Shown here in pieces: positions 53,507 through 59,997 of a DNA stretch of 64,000 nt. Position 1 is the stretch's first letter. Each line of letters opens with the position of its first letter. The translations under genes were made by a program, and so were the position numbers. The stretch is from Rodentibacter haemolyticus (GTDB taxonomy: Bacteria > Pseudomonadota > Gammaproteobacteria > Enterobacterales > Pasteurellaceae). Below the pieces are notes generated by a model, which was given only the letters and a program-made list of their open reading frames with translations, did not search any database and was not told the origin of the DNA. The stretch lies in the NCBI RefSeq assembly GCF_015356115.1, contig NZ_CP063056.1, positions 248,001-312,000 of the forward strand, read 5' to 3'.

Positions 53507-54268
53507 TTAATAAAATACCGGTTCAGTCTCCCAATCAATGTCAAACGGCAATTCTTTTACTGCTTCAGATTCAATAATTTGAATTTCTGCTTCAGTATTT
53601 AAATCCTTCCCGTCTAATTTCTTGTTCCAGTTCCCCAATATATGTGCCGGTGTATAGAAATGATGCTGGACTTCGTTTGTTAAACTATTCCCTATTATCA
53701 CTTCACCCGGAATATGTAAAAGTGACATCTGGATATAACACATCATTGCGGCGGTAAAATCCAAATCCCGTGCTTGTACCCACATTTGCTGTTGAGGATT
53801 AAATCCCTCTCGACGTAGATAGTTGTAAGATTCAATAATCATTACACCGGAGCCACACGCAGGTTCTTGTAACGTGAGAAAACCTTGTTTTTCAATGATA
53901 TGATGGCAAGTCGATAACGTCATTGCAGCCATTGCTTGTGCGACATGAGCCGGTGTGAAATATTGCCCTTTATATCCATCACCTAATTCGAGTGCCATAA
54001 AAATAGTGCCTAAAAAGTCATAGGTTTTATGCTCAAGCGCATTTACAACAATCGCACCAAGTTGGGACAATGCCGGTCTTTCGTCTTCGGTATAGCGTTC
54101 AAACGCAGTTCGATAACGCTGTTTCAGCGTTTCATTCGCTTGATTTCCATACAAAATAAGATAAAACTCCAGTCCAAAAATGGTTACAAAGTCATAAAAC
54201 ACTTCCGAGCGCCGATAATGTGGTGCTATTGAGTTAAAAAGTGCGGTAAATTTTTTCTCAAAATTCAT
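53507..54268 (-). CDS. N-6 DNA methylase-like protein lacking the catalytic motif
   Basis: A 253-residue protein of the Type I HsdM-like fold found on many ICEs. GQYFTP (residues 101-106) and the SAM-binding motif LQEPACGSG (133-141) are clear. After IIGNSL, where NPP(F/Y) should follow, the sequence is TNEVQHHFYTPAHILGNW, so motif IV is missing. It may bind SAM or DNA without methylating. Start ATG 54268 with GGAG 7 bases upstream, inside a structured leader. Confidence 0.8.
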   Translation of the reverse strand: MNFEKKFTALFNSIAPHYRRSEVFYDFVTIFGLEFYLILYGNQANETLKQRYRTAFERYTEDERPALSQLGAIVVNALEHKTYDFLGTIFMALELGDGYKGQYFTPAHVAQAMAAMTLSTCHHIIEKQGFLTLQEPACGSGVMIIESYNYLRREGFNPQQQMWVQARDLDFTAAMMCYIQMSLLHIPGEVIIGNSLTNEVQHHFYTPAHILGNWNKKLDGKDLNTEAEIQIIESEAVKELPFDIDWETEPVFY

Positions 54269-54278
54269 GGATTGCTCC

Positions 54279-54330
54279 TTATCAGTAAAATAGGGAGCAA
54301 ATCCCCATAAGGAACTTGTCCCTATGGGAT
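54279..54330 (-). promoter_or_regulatory. Structured leader A (before the methylase-like gene)
   Basis: RNA order on the minus strand: CCCATA (54328-54323), loop GGGACAAGTTCCT, TATGGG (54309-54304), ATTTGC, then TCCCT (54296-54292) before the GGAG ribosome site at 54278-54275. The hairpin CCCATA/TATGGG and the loop-to-downstream pairing AGGGA/TCCCT could coexist as a pseudoknot. Confidence 0.5.
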
Positions 54331-54331
54331 G

Positions 54332-54362
54332 AAAAGTGCGGTCAAATTTGATTTGACCGCAC
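54332..54362 (-). terminator. Terminator after the DUF29 gene (paired uptake sequences)
   Basis: AAAAGTGCGGTCAAAT and ATTTGACCGCAC face each other, 8 bases after the DUF29 stop; the minus-strand T-run is CTTTTC. Confidence 0.65.
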
Positions 54363-54370
54363 GTTGATGG

Positions 54371-54805
54371 TTATGGTAGGAATTGAGGGTTTAATATCTC
54401 AGCCAATGTCCAGCTTGGTGTTTCAGGGAAACTACTTTCATCGAGTCCGGTTTCCCTTGCTGCCGACAAAACAGCTAATTCCCAAATATCTTTTAAGAAT
54501 TCCTCACTGTTAAGTTTGGATTTCAGAGAGGGGGAGCGTTTTAGGCGTCGCTCAATCCGAGTACGTTGTTCCTTGATTGTCAGAAGCCAGCTACGTCCTT
54601 GACGGTTGGGCTGATATTGCCACTTTAACAGGTGCATAATCAACAATTCTAGCCGACTTTCCAACTCGGACAATTCGGAATTACCCATCGTTTCCAATTC
54701 CTCTGTTAAATGTTTTACATCTATTTGGTCAAAGGCACCAAGGCTTAAATAGCGAGCCTGCTCATTTGCCCAAGCATATAAATCCGATGCATAAGCAATC
54801 GACAT
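54371..54805 (-). CDS. DUF29 family protein
   Basis: A 144-residue protein with the DUF29 pattern: YASDLYAWANEQARYLSLGAF near the start, the LTEELETMGNSELSELESRLELLIMHLLKWQYQP core and SWLLTIKEQR. Biochemical role unknown; frequent on mobile elements and cyanobacterial genomes. Own leader and terminator on each side, so it is probably a separate transcription unit. Confidence 0.8.
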   Translation of the reverse strand: MSIAYASDLYAWANEQARYLSLGAFDQIDVKHLTEELETMGNSELSELESRLELLIMHLLKWQYQPNRQGRSWLLTIKEQRTRIERRLKRSPSLKSKLNSEEFLKDIWELAVLSAARETGLDESSFPETPSWTLAEILNPQFLP

Positions 54806-54883
54806 CGTTTACCTCCCGTGGTACTGGTTTCACTTGATGTTGAGTATTCTATGAATATTCAGTCATTCAAGTCAAATTATCCC

Positions 54884-54924
54884 TATGGGATAGAAAAAGT
54901 GCAGTCAAATTTGACCGCACTTTT
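54884..54924 (-). terminator. Terminator after the ArdC-type gene, plus a CCCATAGGG palindrome
   Basis: AAAAGTGCAGTCAAAT / ATTTGACCGCACTTTT form the terminator (54894-54924). Next to it, TATCCCTATGGGATA (54879-54893 region) repeats the CCCATAGGG motif seen in leader A. Confidence 0.65.
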
Positions 54925-54946
54925 GAAAGTAAAAAATAAAATGAGA

Positions 54947-55891
54947 TTAAGCCGCAAGTTGCACTTCTTGATGGAGTACATCCATCAAATATTGCGTTGC
55001 TTCCCTTGCCTGTGATGAGGCACGGAAAATCGCTTTTTTATCTCTCTTCAAGGTTGTAATCCAACTGTCTATATACGCTGCATTTTGCGAGATATCATTA
55101 CGTACATTGACGTTTGCACATATAAATGCACTGGTCAGTTCGGCAACTAATTCTTCAAACGCATAGCGTTCAGAACCAAATTTATCAAATTTAACAATAC
55201 CGTCTCGATTTAACCGATCTTTATGTCCGGTAGCATGACCACATTCATGCAATAGCGTGGCATAGTAGTCATCCGCCATGTTAAATTTTTCAAAATCCGG
55301 CATCACAATACAATCCCGTTTTGGCATATAACAAGCGCGATCTTGTGCTTTGTTATACAGTTGCATCCCCATTTTGGCAGGCAACGCATCCAAATCCGGT
55401 CTAAGGCCCATATCCGCTTTCGGTGAATTTTGTGGTTCCGGGAAATCTTCATAATGTGCTTCTAATCCCTCACATTGTTCAATATTGAACACGTGATGGC
55501 CTCGAATAAATATCGAAGATTTCATTTTCGGATCCCCGTTTTCATCAAGAACGACCTTGCCTTCATCATCTTTTTCTTCAAACATATTTTGTTTATATAA
55601 GATGATCACGGTGCTTTTCTCGCCGCCTCTAACTTTTCCTCCGAGATGATTTGCCCCCTGAAACGTTACCCACTTACGTTGCGTAAAGTTTTTACGAAGT
55701 GTGCTCATCCAAAGAAGTAGGACATTAATGCCGGAATATTGACGGCCGCTTTCACCGTTGCACGGAATGGTCATTTGCGGCCAACCGCTATCCCAAGGTT
55801 TTTGCCAAGGCACTGTTCCTTGTTCTAGGGCTTCCACAATCTGGTCTGTGATTTGTTGGTATAAATCTTTAGGTTGAGTTTTTGTATTCAT
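54947..55891 (-). CDS. ArdC-type antirestriction protein (ssDNA-binding/zincin)
   Basis: A 314-residue protein of the ArdC/DUF1738 type. The N-terminal ssDNA-binding-like domain (about 5-140: DLYQQITDQIVEALEQGTVPW, GGKVRGGEKST) is followed by a zinc metallopeptidase site HECGHATGH (about residue 215) and downstream E in FEELVAELTSAF. ArdC proteins protect incoming single-stranded plasmid DNA. I use ATG 55891; a longer start lies in the leader. The GGAG site before it is sequestered in a hairpin. Confidence 0.88.
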   Translation of the reverse strand: MNTKTQPKDLYQQITDQIVEALEQGTVPWQKPWDSGWPQMTIPCNGESGRQYSGINVLLLWMSTLRKNFTQRKWVTFQGANHLGGKVRGGEKSTVIILYKQNMFEEKDDEGKVVLDENGDPKMKSSIFIRGHHVFNIEQCEGLEAHYEDFPEPQNSPKADMGLRPDLDALPAKMGMQLYNKAQDRACYMPKRDCIVMPDFEKFNMADDYYATLLHECGHATGHKDRLNRDGIVKFDKFGSERYAFEELVAELTSAFICANVNVRNDISQNAAYIDSWITTLKRDKKAIFRASSQAREATQYLMDVLHQEVQLAA

Positions 55892-55893
55892 AA

Positions 55894-55945
55894 GGGTTCT
55901 CCAATAAAAAGGGAGAACCCTCACCTTTCGGGAGTAAGTTCTCCC
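55894..55945 (-). promoter_or_regulatory. Structured leader B (before the ArdC-type gene)
   Basis: RNA order: GGGAGAAC (55945-55938), TTA, CTCCC (55934-55930), GAAAGGTGA, GGGTTCTCCC (55920-55911), TTTTTATT, GGAGAACCC (55902-55894), TT, ATG. Three competing pairings: GGGAG/CTCCC; GGGAGAAC/GTTCTCCC followed by a U-run (terminator-like); and GGGTTCTCC/GGAGAACCC, which hides the Shine-Dalgarno GGAG. Confidence 0.6.
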
Positions 55946-55965
55946 AAAAGGGTTGAATAGTAAGG

Positions 55966-56160
55966 TTAAATGTCGTTTATTTCAGCTTCTCTGAACGTTA
56001 CACTAATGCCTTGCAGTTGATACAAGAAATCACTGTATGTTTCATCAAGACTGTTAAACCACGATTTTGAAAAAGCAAGAATGTAGCCATTATTATCAAG
56101 ATAATCCCAGCTATACAATGTCTCGCCACGTCTTTGTTGATATTTGATAGTTAAATTCAT
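55966..56160 (-). CDS. Small ICE protein, unknown (64 residues)
   Basis: A 64-residue frame (MNLTIKYQQRRGETLYSWDY ... REAEINDI) in the run of minus-strand ICE genes. AAGGAAAGG precedes the ATG. A CCTTAACTAAGG hairpin covers this site. No family recognised; coding potential is judged from position, start signal and balanced composition. Confidence 0.55.
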   Translation of the reverse strand: MNLTIKYQQRRGETLYSWDYLDNNGYILAFSKSWFNSLDETYSDFLYQLQGISVTFREAEINDI

Positions 56161-56221
56161 GACCTTTCCTTAGTTAAGGTGGTTGCCTGCACTTAAAAAA
56201 GTGCGGTCAAAATTTTTATGA

Positions 56222-56392
56222 TCAATCCGATTCTTTTTCTTTGAGGGCATTTAACGCGCTATAAAAGTCATTGAGTGCGGAACCCCCCTTTGCACTTAAT
56301 GCACTTTTTGCATAATTGACCTGGTTTAAAAAAGTCTCTTGAAGTTCAAGGCTTGCTTTGTACAGCATTTCAAGTTGTTCAGTTCTACTCAT
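56222..56392 (-). CDS. Small ICE protein, helical (56 residues)
   Basis: A 56-residue, mostly helical protein (MSRTEQLEMLYKASLELQET ... LKEKESD). ATG 56392 is preferred over 56416, because AAGGAG lies 6 bases before it. Starts 40 bases after the next upstream gene. No family recognised. Confidence 0.55.
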   Translation of the reverse strand: MSRTEQLEMLYKASLELQETFLNQVNYAKSALSAKGGSALNDFYSALNALKEKESD

Positions 56393-56431
56393 TGTTTTCT
56401 CCTTAGATTGCATCAATCTCGTTTTCTGTAA

Positions 56432-57262
56432 TTAGTGCATCGCAGGTCGCAAATGTTGCAGATTTTTGACCGCTTGTTGGGCAAATAAACGAGCTTCTTC
56501 AATTGCTTCGCTTACTAGGTAACGCTTATTACCCGCATAGGTTTTATCCTGCCGGTCATAAACACAAAATCCAAGTGAGCGGGTCGCCATTGTGATGTCA
56601 TTTGATTTACTAATTACACTTGCACTGAGATCAACAAACTTCGTACCTTCCATTGCATCAGCACAAAGCTGAAGTGCACTTTCATACCCAAAATCTTCCG
56701 CACTACGGTAATCATAAAAGTGAACAGGTTTCACTTTAAATTCCACACGGTAGTTTGGCGTGTTAATGGTTTCCAGTGCATCATCATCGTCAATCCAAGC
56801 GGATTGAATAATGCGATAGCCTAAACGCTCTAATTCTTTGGAAGTATTCTGAACATAATTTTTCAGATCCGTAATAAATTCGTCCCACAGTGCAATGAAC
56901 ACAGGACGATCTTTATAGCGGATACCGTCAAATTCAAAATACTGACCTAAATCGGCACGAACTTCCATCGTATTCCAATGCGAATAGCGATAGCCGAAAG
57001 AATTACGAGCTATAGTGATAATATTATCTACCTCGTTGAGGCAGATATGATTTGCCAAAAAGCGAAAACGACGGCGAACCTTGAGTGTTGCCTTCGGATT
57101 CATTTCATTGAATAATCGTACCCAATCTCTGGCGTACAATGCACCGTAAAACGCCATCCCATCCCCTTGACAATAGGAAAGTGAATAGCAAATTTGTAAT
57201 CCTGACGGAAAGCCTGCCTCAACAAGTTTGGCGTTAAAGTAATCAGATAAAATGGTTGACAT
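56432..57262 (-). CDS. ICE protein of unknown function (276 residues)
   Basis: A 276-residue protein with the segment ICYSLSYCQGDGMAFYG (about residues 24-40), a pattern I have seen in uncharacterised ICE/plasmid proteins, and a later acidic stretch IIQSAWIDDDDALE. Start is the ATG at 57262, after GGAG at 57274-57271; the longer frame covers the leader. It sits between small genes and the ArdC cluster. No enzyme motif recognised. Confidence 0.7.
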   Translation of the reverse strand: MSTILSDYFNAKLVEAGFPSGLQICYSLSYCQGDGMAFYGALYARDWVRLFNEMNPKATLKVRRRFRFLANHICLNEVDNIITIARNSFGYRYSHWNTMEVRADLGQYFEFDGIRYKDRPVFIALWDEFITDLKNYVQNTSKELERLGYRIIQSAWIDDDDALETINTPNYRVEFKVKPVHFYDYRSAEDFGYESALQLCADAMEGTKFVDLSASVISKSNDITMATRSLGFCVYDRQDKTYAGNKRYLVSEAIEEARLFAQQAVKNLQHLRPAMH

Positions 57263-57270
57263 AATGTGTT

Positions 57271-57324
57271 CTCCAAAGAAAAAAGGGAAACACAATCCCC
57301 AACAGGAAAAGGTTTCCCGTTGGG
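57271..57324 (-). promoter_or_regulatory. Structured leader C (before the 276-residue gene)
   Basis: RNA order: CCCAAC (57324-57319), GGGAAACC, TTTTCCT, GTTGGGG, ATTGT, GTTTCCC (57291-57285), TTTTTTCTTT, GGAG. CCCAAC/GTTGGG is one hairpin; GGGAAAC in its loop can pair with GTTTCCC, which is followed by six U's. Either a pseudoknot or a terminator switch. Confidence 0.6.
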
Positions 57325-57332
57325 ATAAATGG

Positions 57333-57491
57333 TTAATGGATAATTTCGACAGAGATTATTTTCCTATCGTCATCAAAACCGATGGTACTTCCGACCGCAT
57401 AATAGCGACGTATCGTATCTTCATCGGCGCTGATTTGTGTATAGAAAAAATCGCCGTCATCAAAAGCCACTTTGACGGTATGTAGAATCAT
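57333..57491 (-). CDS. Small ICE protein, unknown (52 residues)
   Basis: A 52-residue frame (MILHTVKVAFDDGDFFYTQI ... IISVEIIH), placed at the ATG at 57491 with AAGG 5 bases before it; a start at 57515 adds eight residues. It lies between the leader C gene and the 81-residue gene. Acidic; no family recognised. Confidence 0.5.
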   Translation of the reverse strand: MILHTVKVAFDDGDFFYTQISADEDTIRRYYAVGSTIGFDDDRKIISVEIIH

Positions 57492-57520
57492 TGCGACCTT
57501 CAAATAAAAATGCACATGGT

Positions 57521-57766
57521 TTATGCTCTCACGCTTAACACGTTACCCCCTTTACGGTATGGCAACACGGTAAAGAAGTGAAAACTCTGTCCATATTTAC
57601 TTGGCATCGCAAAGATAAAACGTACGGTAGTATCACCTTCCTTGCGAGACGCCCAAGCAAGACGAGCCTGCTCAGAAAGTTCCTTTATAAATAAAGTATC
57701 GCTATGAGGGCGAGACTCTGCATTTTTAAATAAATTTAGACAAGACTGATGTAGTGAAATATTCAT
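57521..57766 (-). CDS. Small ICE protein, unknown (81 residues)
   Basis: An 81-residue protein (MNISLHQSCLNLFKNAESRP ... GGNVLSVRA). GGAG at 57778-57775 precedes the ATG by 8 bases. C-terminal half has alternating hydrophobic residues typical of beta strands (TTVRFIFAMPSKYGQSFHFFTVLPY). No family recognised. Confidence 0.55.
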   Translation of the reverse strand: MNISLHQSCLNLFKNAESRPHSDTLFIKELSEQARLAWASRKEGDTTVRFIFAMPSKYGQSFHFFTVLPYRKGGNVLSVRA

Positions 57767-57774
57767 TTGTATTT

Positions 57775-57825
57775 CTCCAAAATAAGATGAGGAAATACAT
57801 TTCCCGGAGGAAACCTATTTCCTCC
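57775..57825 (-). promoter_or_regulatory. Structured leader D (before the 81-residue gene)
   Basis: RNA order: GGAGGAAATAGG, TTTCCTCC (57813-57806), GGGAAATGTATTTCCTC (57805-57789), ATCTTATTTT, GGAG. GGAGGAAA/TTTCCTCC is a perfect 8-bp hairpin, GGAAAT/ATTTCC a second, and GAGGAAAT/ATTTCCTC an alternative that excludes both. Confidence 0.6.
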
Positions 57826-57849
57826 AAGGAAAAAACTAAAGTTAATGAA

Positions 57850-58194
57850 TTAATGTGTTAAAAACCAATACCCCATTATTGAAGCTCCAGTGGCGATGCC
57901 TACTAATAACATCATTATTGAGGTTTTGATTTTGCTCCGTTTAAGCTTTGCACATTCATTCTCGTGTTCAATTTCTCGTGAGCGATAAATTTCATCAAAG
58001 TGCTCTCCTTGTTCAAGAAGACGTTTTTCTACATCATTCTCAATACTTTGGTGAATACCCTGACTTACACCTGAAATTTTATGCCGTGCAAAAACGACCA
58101 CTTTGCCCAACACCCGACCTAAAAAAGTCGGTTTAGATTGAGATGTTTGAAACGGATCAAATGAATCAACGGAATAAGATGGTGATTTGTTCAT
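57850..58194 (-). CDS. ICE protein with a C-terminal membrane anchor, unknown
   Basis: A 114-residue protein: polar N-terminus, charged helical middle (IENDVEKRLLEQGEHFDEIY), and one hydrophobic helix at the C-terminus (SIMMLLVGIATGASIMGYWFL), giving a tail-anchored topology. GGAG lies 9 bases before the ATG. First gene of the minus-strand cluster; divergent from the T4SS genes. No family recognised. Confidence 0.55.
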   Translation of the reverse strand: MNKSPSYSVDSFDPFQTSQSKPTFLGRVLGKVVVFARHKISGVSQGIHQSIENDVEKRLLEQGEHFDEIYRSREIEHENECAKLKRSKIKTSIMMLLVGIATGASIMGYWFLTH

Positions 58195-58200
58195 GATGAA

Positions 58201-58258
58201 CTCCTTGTAAAGAGTCCAAAAGAAGCACGCCCTATTAGGAATCGCACTCCTAATGGAC
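58201..58258 (-). promoter_or_regulatory. Structured leader E (before the membrane-anchored gene)
   Basis: RNA order: GTCC, ATTAGGA (58254-58248), GTGCGA, TTCCTAAT (to 58234), AGGGCGTGCTTC, TTTT, GGACTCT (58217-58211), then AAGGAG. Hairpin ATTAGGA/TCCTAAT; GTCC/GGAC or GAGT/ACTC give the second, loop-to-downstream helix. Confidence 0.5.
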
Positions 58259-58261
58259 GGA

Positions 58262-58571
58262 TGAAAGATAAGTATAAAATTGCATTCCTGCCGACGGCAG
58301 AGTCCTTTTCAGAATGCTGAGGCACATTTTTGAATCATACTCACCGCAGTGAATACCCAACCTTTCAGATTCCGGTTGGCTACTTTACTATCAACGATAG
58401 TGAAAGTTCATTGCGATTATCAGCGTTTTTTATCCTGCTTCAATTTTTAATTAAATTTTTCTCCGGGAGAATTTAATTCTCCCCGTTTTGAATAGAGTTT
58501 CCCATTTCTTTTCCTCACAAAACTTCTTAATTTTACCGTACCGAAAAAACCTATTTAATATTGCTTAAATA
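58262..58571. other. Palindrome-rich divergent control region, possible oriT
   Basis: No gene. Contains a nested hairpin GCATTC (58282-58287), CTGCCGACGGCAG (58288-58300), GAATGC (58312-58317); an inverted repeat ACTATC/GATAGT (58387-58401); and CGGGAGAATTTAATTCTCCCCG (58464-58485 in parts). Lies between divergent ICE gene blocks. Could hold the T4SS promoter, a terminator or oriT. Confidence 0.4.
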
Positions 58572-59003
58572 ATGATGCGAAAAATCTCACTTTTATTACT
58601 CACTTTATCCCAAGCTATCAATGCTTATGCCCTTCCCTCTTCTATTGAGGTGAATGCGTATACCACGCATTATTACCCCATAAAAAATGCTCAACTTGCT
58701 GCCAACATCTACTACTTAGATAGTGTGGAACAACTTGAAGACCAACTTAGCTATCAACTGAGTTCCGATCCACAAATTGCTGAGAACCAAGTTCGTCAAA
58801 AAATGCAGACAATGGAATGGAAAAGAACAGAACAATCACTTATCCAATCTTATGTCGGTGTAACCGAAGGCTGGAAAAATGGCATAACGAAAGTGCCGGC
58901 TGTACTTTTTACCAATACGGATACAGGAAAAAGTGCGGTTATTTATGGTGAAACGGATATAGCTCGTGCTATTCACCGTTATCAACAAATCATCAGTTTT
59001 TAG
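58572..59003 (+). CDS. ICE protein of the TIGR03757 family (T4SS-associated)
   Basis: A 143-residue exported protein: signal peptide ending NAYA, then a thioredoxin-like small domain (SSIEVNAYTTHYYPI, QSYVGVTEGWKNGITKVPAVLF). It matches the TIGR03757 family of the genomic-island T4SS. Followed at 8 bases by the TIGR03756-type gene. The ATG has no clear Shine-Dalgarno; a second ATG at codon 2 is possible. Confidence 0.82.
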   Translation: MMRKISLLLLTLSQAINAYALPSSIEVNAYTTHYYPIKNAQLAANIYYLDSVEQLEDQLSYQLSSDPQIAENQVRQKMQTMEWKRTEQSLIQSYVGVTEGWKNGITKVPAVLFTNTDTGKSAVIYGETDIARAIHRYQQIISF

Positions 59004-59011
59004 AGGGAAAA

Positions 59012-59980
59012 ATGAGAAAACAACGTTCAAAATTGTCCGTAGTAACTCTTGCTTATAGCCTAGTATTTTCAGGTTTAACGACCTCTTCTACTACATATGC
59101 AATTGAAGGTAAAACAATCAATACTGCAACGATAAGCACGTCTTCCGCTTCTCCTAGCTGTGCGGATTACAAAATTGTAGGAATGTGTTATTGGCTTTTC
59201 TGCACACAATTCGGTTGCAAAGTACGCACTTCTACAAAAGTACACCACTTTATTCCGGAAATGGTCGTTTCAACCTACAACCACGATAACCAAAGCCCCT
59301 GGACTGAAATGAAAATGCTAAACCAAGGTGCACTAGGCGGTGGGTATCAATCTCTTACTCAAGGTAAATATACGCAACTGACTTTCAAAAATGCCGAAGC
59401 TATCGGACATCCCGGCGGGTTATTTCTAAATATGATCGGTTCAATGGGATATTCGTGTGAAAGCCAAACTACCGCCTATATGCCTTACTTTTTAAGTGCG
59501 CTCGATTATTTTGCCTGGCGTTATAACATGCCTGAAATGTTTTATCCGGAGGCACTCACGCCCGGAATGCGAGAAGTTCGAAAAAACGGTGATATGTGGG
59601 GAAATTTATTTCCTCGAGGTGGTTATGTTTCTCAAGTTCATGATTACAAAGCCTCCGCAGTGGTTGCTCAACGTATTGCAGACATTGTAAGTCGTGATGG
59701 TCAATTGCATATTTATCTTCCGGCGACAGCAAAACAACGAGATGGCTATTGGCCACCGGGAGAAGTGAAAGAAGGTGATAAAAAGACCCATAAATGGCAA
59801 ATGCTAAGCCCTAAAACACAAAATACTTGTGCGATTTTCCCGGACGGAAATGCAACTGATGCCTATGGCGATAAATTATCAAACCAAGAAAGTTACAGTT
59901 GGGCTTTATGGCGCCCTTATTCGTGCTGTAAACGTCGAGGTCAAACTTTCCTCGGCAGTGTGGATTGGATGAGTTATTAA
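59012..59980 (+). CDS. ICE protein of the TIGR03756 family (TraU-like)
   Basis: A 322-residue periplasmic protein with many cysteines (SCADYK, MCYWLFCTQFGCKV, YSCES, TCAIF, SCCKRRG), a signal peptide and the pattern of TIGR03756, a TraU-like mating-pair protein of genomic-island T4SSs. Disulfide-rich, so it would need DsbA-type help. Same operon as its neighbours. Confidence 0.86.
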   Translation: MRKQRSKLSVVTLAYSLVFSGLTTSSTTYAIEGKTINTATISTSSASPSCADYKIVGMCYWLFCTQFGCKVRTSTKVHHFIPEMVVSTYNHDNQSPWTEMKMLNQGALGGGYQSLTQGKYTQLTFKNAEAIGHPGGLFLNMIGSMGYSCESQTTAYMPYFLSALDYFAWRYNMPEMFYPEALTPGMREVRKNGDMWGNLFPRGGYVSQVHDYKASAVVAQRIADIVSRDGQLHIYLPATAKQRDGYWPPGEVKEGDKKTHKWQMLSPKTQNTCAIFPDGNATDAYGDKLSNQESYSWALWRPYSCCKRRGQTFLGSVDWMSY

Positions 59981-59997
59981 TATAAGGAAACCAATTA

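Noticed and set aside
57252..57485. A plus-strand 77-codon frame beginning MVDIMCSPKKKG
   Set aside because: It lies opposite leader C and the 52-residue minus-strand gene; the reading is a shadow of those.
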